Below, in pieces: positions 12,022 to 24,500 of a stretch of DNA of 64,000 bases; position 1 is the stretch's first letter; every line of letters begins with the position of its first letter. The position numbers were made by a program, and so were the translations under genes. The DNA is from Psoroptes ovis. Taxonomy: Eukaryota > Arthropoda > Arachnida > Sarcoptiformes > Psoroptidae. Below the pieces are notes generated by a model, which searched no databases, was not told the DNA's origin, and saw nothing but the letters and a program-made list of their open reading frames with translations. The DNA is taken from contig PQWQ01000030.1 of the NCBI GenBank assembly GCA_002943765.1, positions 374,501 through 438,500 on the forward strand. Reading direction: 5' to 3'.

Positions 12022-12544
12022 TATAAATAGAAAAAAATGTAACATTTTTTACAATTTTGCTTTCGCTGCTAATTCAATATTTGTAAAAAGAAAAATCTCA
12101 TTTGATTTTTCTATATGTAGATTTGCTACTATTTCAATATTTTTTTTTCTAACACATCTATTCAATGAAATGATAATAATCCTACGGGAGATTATTATTT
12201 AAGAAAAAAAATTCAATGAATGAGAAAAATAAATGAATATAATAATAATAATTTGAAAATTAATGAAAAAAATTGAAAATTTTAAATCTAAATTATCATT
12301 ATTATTCATTATTATCATTATAATATTCTCATTATTTTGTGTGTCAAAAGCATGTAAAAGTGTATCTATTTTGGGAATGAATTTTCATATTGATTGAAAA
12401 ATGAAATATTTTTCAATTATTGTATAAGTCTCTATACGCCATAAACCTTCATTCATATTGTATTAAGAAATGAATATTTAAATCAAAGAAACATAAAATA
12501 AATACCTTCAATCAATCATATTACGCTCATTGAATTGAATTCAT

Positions 12545-15500
12545 TCAAAATATATCCGGACACTTGGACCAATCACGTTTGGTCCAATATTCATCGGTGA
12601 AAATCCAATCTTCTTGGCCAGTATATTTATTTATAACAGGTCGAAACCATCTTTGAATTCCATGATAATCATAAAATGGCGATAGTTTTGGTTAGGAAAA
12701 AATGAAATTTAAATTAGTGAATTGATATTCTTATTTTTTTTTTTCAAGAATTGAATCTTCAAAAAAATACGAGTAGCAATGGAAATGGTTAAAGATTCTT
12801 GAATAAAATAATAATGACAACATCTATGGAGAGGATCGCGTGATTTAATCATTATTATCATTATTTCTATTGTTAAAATTCATTTTTCTTAATTTTTTTT
12901 CATATTTCAGTGCAATTTTTATCAAAGAAAAATGAGAAGTACTGAATTTCAACGGAGAATTAATTCTTAGTTTTATGAAAATTCCAATATTTTTCTTCAT
13001 AAAATGAATTTTGAGACCATGGAAAATATATGTAGAAAACGGTAAGTACACGATGCAAGATGATGATATCCAATATATAAGAAGTGAACAAAAAATGGTG
13101 AAATGAAACAACACTTACAATGGTCGAAATTGTTTGATTTTTCCTTTCCGTTGTAAACGTTTCGATTCTCTTTGTTTTTCTTCTAATCGATTCTTTTCGG
13201 CAGCTGCTGCATCTATTATTATTATATTTCAATAAGATGGTAGCAAAAATATGAAAATTTTGAAATTGAAAATTTAAATTATTTCATATTTTTCTCTCAT
13301 TGAATGAAAATATTATTATTATTAATGATCGAAAGCAATAGAAATAAAAAAATAAAAAGATGAAAAAATGAATGCTTTGATGATATTTTCTATGTTTTCT
13401 CTTGCATTATGTGCGATATATGATAAAGAAAATAAATAAATAAATGAGAAATATAAATAAATACTAGTTTTCACTTCTCTCTGTTCTCTATTTGGTTCAA
13501 ATCTAAATTACAATTGAAAACATTGATACATTGATATACATGTGAAAACATTTCCAAGATTTTTTTTTCTTGGTTTTGGCTTCAATTCTCAAGAATTATA
13601 TGATTAACTCAATGATATGATTCTTGAATGTGTTCTCATTAACAATTCTTTAAACTTATTAAGACATTTTCAATGGCTTCAAGCCATATCAATGCTATCA
13701 GTGTTATTTGTAATTCAATGAGCAAAATATTGGCAGCTCAGAGATAAAATATAGTCGATGCATGCTTGAAATTTTACATTAAATAATTACTTATCCTCTA
13801 AGTGAAAATGAAATATATTTTTTTTCAATTTTTCTCTCATCCCCACTTACCAAGATCACCTTCTTCTAATTTCCGTATGTCAGGCCTTAACCGTGTATCG
13901 GTTGGCGGTAATCGTCGTAAAAATTCCAATCTTTCATTACTATCTTCAGGCAATTCATTTAGACCGAAAGTGAATGAATTAAAATTATAATATAATGCAG
14001 AATTTTCTGGTTTCGGTTCAGCTTTCCATATGATCCGTGAATTTTGTATATCTAATGAATGTGATGAATCACTTTTAGGCATTTCACCTTCAATTCCCTC
14101 GGATAAATCATAATTATAATTTTGATTATGATGATGATGATGATTATCATTAATACCACCACCAACGCCACTGCCACCACCACTACCACCAAGATCTAAT
14201 GATCCCGTTAAATGTTTGGTGAGTGAATTCAATTTAGACATTATTTTATTGCGATTATTTTGTGAATTATTTTTATTATTATTATTTTGATTATTATTAT
14301 TCAAATTTTCACAACCATAACCATCATCGTTATTTTCCGTTATCATTATTGGTTTATCGGGCACAATAAATCTATTATTATTTGCTTTTAAATAGCTTTC
14401 ATAATCACTTATGTTGGCAGATTTAAGATAATCATTCCATTTTCCATAAATGAAACGTAATTTTTCTTTGTGCTCATTTTGTATATAACCATCAAAACGA
14501 TTCAAATCATAACCAAACCAACCAGCTGGCTTGAAATTAATAAGTAATTTATAATTATTTTTATGATTTGTTACCTCCACTGTACCATACTAAATTTTTT
14601 TTTGAAGGGTTAAAATATAAAATATATAAAAAAAGAAAAACCTTATTTTGATTTAAATTTTCTATAGCTTTGAATTCATATATTTTTGAATTTTAAAAAT
14701 GAAAATGTGTTCATGTGGAAAGGGTGAAGATTTATATGGAAAACTATTCAGAAAAAACCTAGGGAAATTGAATTGAAAATTTCCTAATCAAACACACACA
14801 CACACACCTGTTCAAACCAAATTTTTCCAACAATAACATTATGTACATAACAATTGACCGATTTCCATGTATAAACTTCATTACGTGTTTTCAGTTCAAG
14901 CGTTACGGTACCTTCCGATTTGATTTGTATTGATTTACCCCAAAAACGCAGCTTTGGCTCACTAGTACCACGAATAATAAAATTTGGTGATTCTGCATGC
15001 CAGGCACTGATTGGTGGATGATGTGATATTTGTTCACATAATATTCTCGTTTTAGATGATTCAATTTCATATTCAAATGTTTCATTTAATAATGGATTGA
15101 ATGGTTTGCTCAAACGTAGCCAATTGGATGAAAATGCTGATACGATGAATGCACAGATATTCTGAAAATAATTTGTTTATTTTGTTTTCGATGAAGAATT
15201 AATGAATGATAAATAAATAAAAACACATAGAAAAAATCAAAATTGAACCCGAAAATATCTAAAAATCAAATCAAAATATACAAACAAATGCAAATCAAAC
15301 AAACATACCTCCATACATTCAACAACATCATCACATTGATCAGCAATATTAAGATAATCAGTATAATAAAATAGTTCAGTTATACGTTGTAAAAAACTAA
15401 GAGGCTCATTAAATATCACCGGGAATGTTATTTTCGATAATTCTTTCCCTATACAATGTTTCAATATACTCCAAAGACCGATTTCATCCCTTGGAACCAT

Positions 15501-18500
15501 TGGTGCTGGTAAACGATCGCGATGTTTGCTAATTTAAAAAAAAAATGGAAAAACAAATACAAATAAAATGCAATTAAATACAAATAAATTATTTCATTTG
15601 ATGAAATGATCAGACTGAAAATTGAAAATAATCAAAATAATCGAGTAAACATGATTGAAATCTTTGAACAAACCTATTACGATGTTGACGATTTTGACTC
15701 GTATTTCGTATTGAAACATTGCTATTATCAGAATTATTATTATGTTCATTGACATTATTTGCATCCTTGGATGCATCATCATCATCATGTTTATCATTAA
15801 GGGCATGTAAAATAAGGCTAGATTGATCCATAATTTTTCATTATAATTTGGATTAATCATTTAAATCAATCAAATAATAATTTATTATTACGAATCAAAC
15901 TGATTGTTGAAATATTCAAAAATTCAAAAAAAATGTAAATATCTGCTCGTGTGTAATAATTTAAGAAATCGTTTTATATTACAATGATATATATATATTT
16001 TCAATTATCTTTGATATGAATAAAATTTCTTCTGTTTTTGATTAAATCGATTTAAAATAAAAACAGGAATCAATGTTACAAATTATTAATTGCGATTATT
16101 AATTAATTAGGCTAAAATTCTAATTAATAATCGAATCTATTTATTAAACAGGATCCGGTTCGTTATCACTACTGCTATAGCCTCCGCCACCACCACCACT
16201 ACTACAATAACGACGTTGACGATTTCGACGTTGCTGTCGCCTTACGGCGGCAGCTGCAGCTGCTTTCGCTGCAATCGAATTTGTTGTTTCGATCGCAATC
16301 AAAACTAATACAATGAATAATATGAATATAATAATCAATGGTGGTGTTAATAGGGTTGCAGTCAAATGTATCAACGTATGCGTCGTTTTGAATGATTTTT
16401 TTTTAATTGAAATGAAATGAATTCAAAATGAATGATATTTATGGATGATTTATTTGAATTTCTTTATTATTATTGTTGCTTATTATGATCGGTATTGTCG
16501 CTGCTGCTGATGGTGGTGTTGAATTGAAATATTTCATAGAATATTTGATTGAAAAAAATGAAAAAATAAAAATTTATCATTCACAATTGGACAATTCAAA
16601 AACAACACAATGTTTTTATAAATTTTAAATTTTTTTCTAGGTCATAATTAAATAAGCACACACAGTTCGAAATCGAAGATGGTTAATATGTTTGAATGTG
16701 ATTGAACATTTGAAATGAATAAACATTCGAAAAAAGAATTCTGTGTGATCAAAGAATTATTGGTGCCTTAAATATCAGAAAAATTAAGACATTTGTCTTT
16801 AAGACATAAAATTTGTCTTGATGATGATGAAAATGAATGAAGAAATATTTTCGAAAAATTTCATAAATTTTGTTACATTTTCAAAATTCACAAATTTATT
16901 TTGTTGTCACATTTTCGTGAAAATATTTTTTTGTTGATTTATTTGTTCATCATGTTTTCTTTGCACATGATTAGTGTTCTCTTCTTCCTTATTGCTGAAT
17001 GATTGTTAACACAAAAATTAGTCAAAAATTGACAGCGATTGTGTCATATTTCGAATTGAATCGAATCATATGCAAAATATTCAAAGAGAAACATTCAATT
17101 TCTCAATTTCAATGTGTAGGCTTCTTAATTCAGAAAGCAAAAAAAAAAAAAAAAAATAAATAAAAATAAAAAATAAAAATTCAAGTTCAAAGGTCATTCA
17201 AAAAGTGTAGATTAAATAAAATGATGAATAAATTGAACATGACTATTTGACACTATGACCATCAATTGGTTATCGATAACGATGTATGATGTTTAATCAT
17301 TCATTTATCTATTATTTAATTCATTCGAATATTCATACATTTTCGCATATATTGCTCATCAATTATTATTGATTTAATGTAAAAAATGTATCAAAAAAAA
17401 AATAAAATTATGAAGCTCGAATATAGATCAATAGACACATATATAAATAATTCAAATATTTACAATGAATATAATATGAATGTGGCTCGGCTATTTTCAA
17501 GAAGAAAAAAAAAATTTGATTTTTAGCAAGAAAAAATAAAAATAAAAAATTACAAGGTCATGATCGATTGATAGAATGAGGAAAAAAATTTTTGGAAAGT
17601 CATAAATTTCACTTTGGTTTGCTTTGTGTTACACACAACACAATCAATGAATGATGATATATGAATCAAATCAATGAATCAAAAATATTTAAATATATTT
17701 CTATTGACATTTAAATAGAACGAATATCAAAGAAAAATCAATTTATTTGGTAAATCAATGAATTCGTAAATCAATAAAAATAGATGATAAACACATAGTG
17801 AGATTTGATCTATGTCCATTTTTTTTTCGCTAAGGTTATTTTGTCACTTTGTTTATGAATTTTTTTTTTCGAATGATATTTGAATCAAATGATCAAACGA
17901 ATGAGATTTGACGTTGGCTCCGATGATGAGATGTTCGATGATGGCTTGTATTTGTATAAATACAAGTAATTTTGATCACTGGTGGTGGAACGATGATCAA
18001 ACATTGATTGGAGAATGTAAAATGATGGAAAATTAATAGAATGATATTATTTGACAAGTACAAGTCTGATGTGGATGATGACAATGACAACCAAAAAATA
18101 ATTAAAAAAATACTCCAAAAGTATTTTTATTTATTTTGTTTTATTTTTCATTTACATTATTAATTTTGTTTTCATTGTAAATGGTGTTATAATAGCAGCA
18201 GCAGCAGTGATAGCAACAAGGATAAACCGAACACAGACGCTAAAAATCGAACGCAAAACATACATACAGAATCGAATCGAATAGAATAACATGCGATAGA
18301 ATATACATACGAAACAAACAAACAAACAAACAATCAATGATAAGAGCCTGAAAACACGTTGAATATATCTTGGAACCGAATGCAAGAGAGAATAAATCCA
18401 ATAGGCAGAGAAAGACCGTATTTGGCTGCCGTTTTGATTTTTTTTTTTAATATTATTTTTGGATAATAATATAGATTTTTTTGTCATGTGTAAAATATAA

Positions 18501-21500
18501 TACAAGGTTTTAAAGTTTTAATTCAGAGTTTTAAAATTAATTTTCGTAGTTTTAAAATTGAATTTCGTAATTTTACGATTTAAAATTACATTCAAAACTA
18601 CGAAATTTAATTTGAAAATTATGAAAATTAATTTTAAAACTCTGAAATAAAACTTAAAAAACCATGTAATGGAAATATATCGACATTGATATAATATACA
18701 AATGTCACATGCGTAAATAAATAAATATTGAAACACTTTAATGTTTTCACATGCAATATATGAGAATTCTTAAAAATGGAAACATTTAGACATGTTCCAT
18801 TCCATTTGTAGTCCAAGGTTTTCATTGATTGAGTGAACAATAACAACAACAGTAGAAGAATTGAATGATGATAACTGAAAAATTGAAACATTCACATCTA
18901 TATAATCAGAGAAGATTAGATTCTTAACGGACAGATTAAACAGGAACATTTAACCAATGATACATACACACACACATCGAAAACAATAATAACATTTCAT
19001 CCACCAACAGCAGAAGCAGCAACAGCAACAACAATAAACTTCAAAGGGGACCCATATAATCTTTATTATCGAATGTTGGTCCCAAGAAAATTCTGTTTTT
19101 CACTTTTACTTTCTAATAAACAATATATTTGACCATATATAAGGTTGTCCGTAAAGTTTTTGCCGATTATATCGTAGGAAATAATGTGAAAATCGGTAAG
19201 AATTTATCGGACAGCCTAATATATTAAATGCCGTGCGCTGTATTATTATTGTTGTTGTCATTTGATTATATTTTAGTTGAATGTACAAGGTTTAAAGTTT
19301 TAATTCGTGGTTTTGAAATTGATTTTCGTATTTTAAATGAAATTTCAAATAGTAAAATTACGAAATTCAATTTTAAAACTACGAATTAAAACTTTAAACT
19401 CTGTAAATATATTTCTATTCACATATTTCACAGAATTAAAAATACACAAAATCAAACGTAAAAACAACAAAAGGTCCCTAATCAAAGTGAGAAAAAAACC
19501 ATGAAATAAATGTTCATTTATTTTTTGGAGATATATGGTGGTGGCGATATATGTAATTGTGTACACAGCAAATGAATAGGATAAATGATAATAAATAAAT
19601 AAATAAATGAATAAATAAATCCTTCATGCCCAACACAACACAAACGACACTAAATACATTAGGTTGTCCGTAAAGTTTTTGCCGATTTTCACATGTTTTT
19701 CAATTAGTAAATCGGCAAAAACTTTTCGGACAACTTGATACACGAAAAATTATTGAAAAAATGATATAAATAGTTATAAAACCAAACATATTAAGAAAAA
19801 ATAATGGCAAATTTGGGAAAAATAAATTATGAAAATTCATTTTTCGAATCGATTCCGGGAAAAAATAAAATAAAATAAAATGTCAAATTATTCAAAAAAT
19901 AATAATTTCTTCATTGAAAATAATAAAAAGAAGAAATCTCGGTCAATAAAATGCATTTTATATGTGCATCTGTATCTCTGGGTATTCTCAGAAAAATATT
20001 GGGTTGTCCCATAAGTTCTTGCCGTTTTTTAAGTTTTGTTTATTCAAAAAACGGCAAGAACTTATGGGACAATCCAATATATCTCATCATTGAAATCAAT
20101 GTACCACACAATAATATTCGAAGAATAGAACAAAATAGAAAAAACAAACAAAAAACCGAAGAAAATGAATAAATTTTGAAAAATTTATTTTTTTTTCTTA
20201 AATAAAATGTTCAAATCTTTCTATTCTATTTTTTTCCAAAATATTAAATCTTATTCAAACAACAACTAAATACATTAGGTTGTCCGAAAAGTTTTGGCCG
20301 ATTTTCTCACGAATTTCCTACGATATAATCGGCGAGAACTTTTCGGACAACCTGATATTAAGTTGTCCGAAAAGTTCTCGCCGATTTTCATGACCAACTC
20401 TATCGAATGAACGGAATAAACTTTTCGGACAATTAAATAAATAACGATGAAAAAGCAATGAAATTGAATAAAAATAGACATAATAAATAAATAAATAGAA
20501 TCAAAAATGGATTTGACATTTTTTCTGTTTTCTCATTTTGATTTCGCTTATCTGTTGTGTATAAATTTGAAAAATTTAAATTCAAAATTCATGTTTTGCA
20601 TTCGTTATTATTATTATTATTATAACTGTGTATAATTACAATGCAAATGAAATATATTTACGTTGTCCGAAAAGTTTTTGCCGATTTTTCAATGAATTTT
20701 CTACGATATAATCGGCAAGAACTTTGAGGACAACCCTTTATTTAAAAAATAAAATTTGAATTAAATTGAATTGAATCAAAAATGAAATATAAATAAAAAT
20801 CAATAAATTAAATTTTCTGTGTGTGCATTTGTGAGAAATTCATTTCAATTCAATTTAGAATGAAAATGCATCAAAAATGAGCGAAAAAAAAAACATTTAA
20901 ATGGCACATTCACATACATTTGTAATGGAATGTGAATGTCCGTTGAATGTTTTGAATGCTTAGAAATATTAGATTGTCCGAAAAGTTTTTTGCCGATTTT
21001 CTAATTATTTTCTACGAAATAACGAGGGAAAACTTTGCGGACAATCTAATATTTTGCTTTTTTTACAAAACAACAAAACAAAATAAAAAATCATTAATGT
21101 TTTGGCCAAATCATTCATTGTTGTATTCAATGTATTATGATAATTATCATTAAAAAAAATAGAAAATTATTCTTTGGACCATAAAAATAATGTGAAAAAA
21201 TCATCATCGATTCATTTTTGAACATGTAATGTCTTTTCTATTATTATTTTATTTCTTGGTAAAAATAATGGGTTGTCCGCAAAATTTAAGCCGATTTTCA
21301 AATGTTTTTCAATTAGTAAATCGGCAAAAACTTTTCGGACAACCCAATATAATTCCCCAGAAAAAAATAAAATAAAATAACCAAATGATCATATTATTAT
21401 CATTATTCTTGAACGTTATCATTCAATTTAATACCAACATTTTCAATTTCAAAGAAAAAATCTATTTATTTGGTTTATTAACATTCAACACTCATATTGT

Positions 21501-24500
21501 TACACTTACACGCACACACTTGCAAAACACTATACAAACACGATACAATGACTCTGACACATTGAAATTAAATAACGAAAATAAAAATAAATAAATATCT
21601 TAATGCATTTCACAATGTGTATGATTAACACAAACAAATAAACAAACAATGAATGTAAAATGTATTTTGATATTACACATATTAAAATGATGATAATAAA
21701 AAAATGATTAGAAATGTGAATGTTAAAATACAAAGAAAATAAATAGAAATATTAGGTTGTCCGCAAAGTTTTTGTCAATTTTTTAATGATTTTCTATGAT
21801 ATAATCGGCAAAAACTTTTCGGACAATCTAATGAATATAAATGAAATGAATGATAAATAAGAAATTCATATGAATATATAAAATCTGTTATTTATCCTAT
21901 AGGACTATAGTCTATCATACATGTAAGGTCTTCGATTTGGGTTTCATGGAATTTTTCTTGTTTTTCACACAGTGTTTTGCCAGGCTAATCATATACACTC
22001 ATATATAATGATGATGATGAACAAACAAACAAAAATTGACATGGCATGATATGAAAATGTGATGGAAAAACAAACGAAAACAACGGATTTACGACAAACA
22101 TTATGACAATTGAACCATGAAATGGAAATATATTATCGATAAATTTCAAATCATTCAAAAGATATTGAATGCATTTTACGAGTAATCACAAAGATTATAG
22201 TTTTTATAAATAAAAGCAAGGGTCCAAAAAAAATCGAATAATAAGTGTGTGATGCAATGAATAAGAACCCAAGAAATAATTATATTTTTTGACAAGTGAA
22301 ATTTTCGATTGAATTGAATTCGATTGAATTGAATTTCATTTCCATTTTCATACCGGTATTACACTGAATAAATTTGGTCAATTTTTCAAAAATGTGATTT
22401 GAATCAAATTATCTTTGATAATAAGCATGAGAAAATTGAGAAATGTGTCTAAATGTGTGTTTAGACTAAATTTTACGCTTATTTTTGGCCAAGAAAAATA
22501 TATTAGATTGTCCGATAAGTTTTTGCCGATTTTTTCAATGATTTTCTACGCTATAATCGGCCAAAACTTTGCGGACAAACTAATAGTTTCGATTATTATT
22601 TTACATTATTTTCTCAAACATTTCATGTTTCAAAGAACAAATTATTATACCAATATTAATACACAGGGAGAACTACGATAAGAAAAATTACAATTTCTCT
22701 GATCGATTATTGCTCGAATAATAACGACAAAATTTCAAATTTCAAGACAAGAATTTTGAATGAGTTCATCATTGAATACAATAAAGTCATGACCAATCTT
22801 TATATCTTTATTTAAAAATTGGAATTTTTTTATTATTTCACATATAGAGATATTAGATCAGTCATTCTCAACCTTTTTTTCGCCGCGGCACACTTAAAAA
22901 AGGAAAAGCCTTTATTTCCAAAATCTTGCGGCACACCAAGTAAGGGAATAGTTGAGGAATGAGTTAGATTTCCGAAATTTGGCGGCACACTTTTGGAATC
23001 TGGCGGAACACTAAAGTGCTGCGGAACACCGGTTGAGAATGACTGTATTAGATGGTTGTCCGAAAAGTTCATTCGGCTTAATCAATAGAGTTGCTCATGA
23101 AAATCGGCCAGAACTTTACGGACAGCTTAATGTACATTTATTTTTTTGAAAATAAATAAATAAATTCAATTGATATTTAAAAATTGAATAAAAAATTGAA
23201 TATCAATCGAATTTTGAATGTAAATGTGAATGTAAATGAATGCATTGAATGAATGCAAGCATTGTCTTCATAAACACACACAAATTTATATGCTAAAATC
23301 ATATCACAAAACTCTACGGAAATTTTTAAATTAAATTTTTTATTTATTTATTTTTTTATTCATTTTCTACAAATTCAATTTCAATGCATAGAAATCTTAG
23401 ATTGTCCGTAAAGTTTTTGCCGATTATATCGGTGGAAAATAATTGAAAAATCGGCAAAAACTTTTCGGACAACCTAAATATTTTTCTATGCATTGAAAAT
23501 AAATAAATTTGATTTTAGAAAGGGCTTCACCGACAACAAAGAAATAGAAATCATTCTTTCAATTTTGTGAATTCTAAGCAAATCATCATAATGTATGAAT
23601 TGAATTATTGAATAAAAAAATAAAAATAATTGAGTCAGATTCAAATAATCGAAGCACACAGTTCGAATGACTTGCACACGGACCGAGATCGCAAGGAATC
23701 GGGTAAGAATAGAATTATTCGAAAATTGAAAATTGGGCGAACCCCTTACCCCACCATCATCAAACGTGTGTATGGTCCCGAGTGTTTGAGTGTTTCACAA
23801 TTACTATCGGAAATACAATAATATAAAGCTATTCATAAATTCACAAACACGAACATGCAGTGTTTTTCAAAATATTCAATAATAATATTAACCGGTTCTC
23901 AAGTCTAGGACCTGATAGTGTAGTTCTATGTTTATTCATTGATTTAGGCTCGAATGAAGGGCTATGGCATTTCGAGTATTTCAAAAGTAATGGAAAAGTT
24001 CTGCGAATTTCAAAGGTAAAAACATGTGAAAAAATTACGACTAACCTTTGTGGACAATGGTTTAATGGCGAATCATTATCATCATTCAGGTCATCATCAG
24101 ATCCAAGTGTTCGATCATTATCGTTATCAGATGATAATGTCGATATTGAATCATTGATTGTCGTCAAATCATTATCATTCAATTCTTTTCGTTGCTGCTG
24201 TTGTCGTTGTTGTTCCGTATTAGCCGTATGATATGATGTAATTTGATGATTCGATGATGGATCATCCATCATTAATTTACAAGGACCTATTTGTTCTTGG
24301 TGATGATCATTATTATCACCATCAATGACATTATGATCATCAACATCATCATCGAATGCATCGAAATATTCATCCATATCGGTCGCTGTTGTTAACGATG
24401 ATTGTGATAGGCATGTTAATGATCGATGTATCATCGATGATCGATTCAATGAAAGCAGATTCATCGAATCATTGATCATTGATTGATCAGTCATCATTGA

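Larger units (their letters stand above)
145..12544. other. 12.4-kb gene-free region rich in mini-MITEs
   Basis: I find no exon that I would defend between the start of the left-edge gene and the stop of the OSBPL1A-like gene. The stretch contains 14 mariner-type mini-MITEs (3438-12021), two Tc1-like foldbacks (about 4882-5022 and 10505-10625), several AT-rich hairpins, a TGTC repeat near 1140-1156, a 26-A run and a 48-T run. Open frames here are short, AT-rich and low in complexity. Confidence 0.6.
15818..24045. other. 8.2-kb intron of the OSBPL1A-like gene
   Basis: Donor GTTAGT after 24046, acceptor CTAG before 15817; the phase (AG|C, Ser) matches. The first 3.2 kb on the acceptor side (15.8-18.5 kb) is AT-rich and unremarkable. 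From 18503 to 23478 it holds two Tc1-like foldbacks, 12 mariner-type mini-MITEs and one hAT element. No convincing nested gene was found. Confidence 0.75.

Noticed and set aside
16144..16374. A minus-strand frame in the OSBPL1A intron encoding a hydrophobic helix, an RRQQRRNRQRR stretch and a Gly run
   Set aside because: There is no ATG in the open stretch and no acceptor AG upstream that would open it, so it is not supported as an exon or gene.
17893..18505. Short minus-strand frames at 17.9-18.5 kb rich in Ile, Phe and Tyr
   Set aside because: AT-rich shadow frames in intronic DNA with no domain, no consistent start and no conserved motif.
22833..23072. Protein-coding potential of the hAT elements (frames of 70-80 codons in both copies)
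   Set aside because: The frames exist only because the two elements are near identical. They span terminal repeats and encode no transposase motif.
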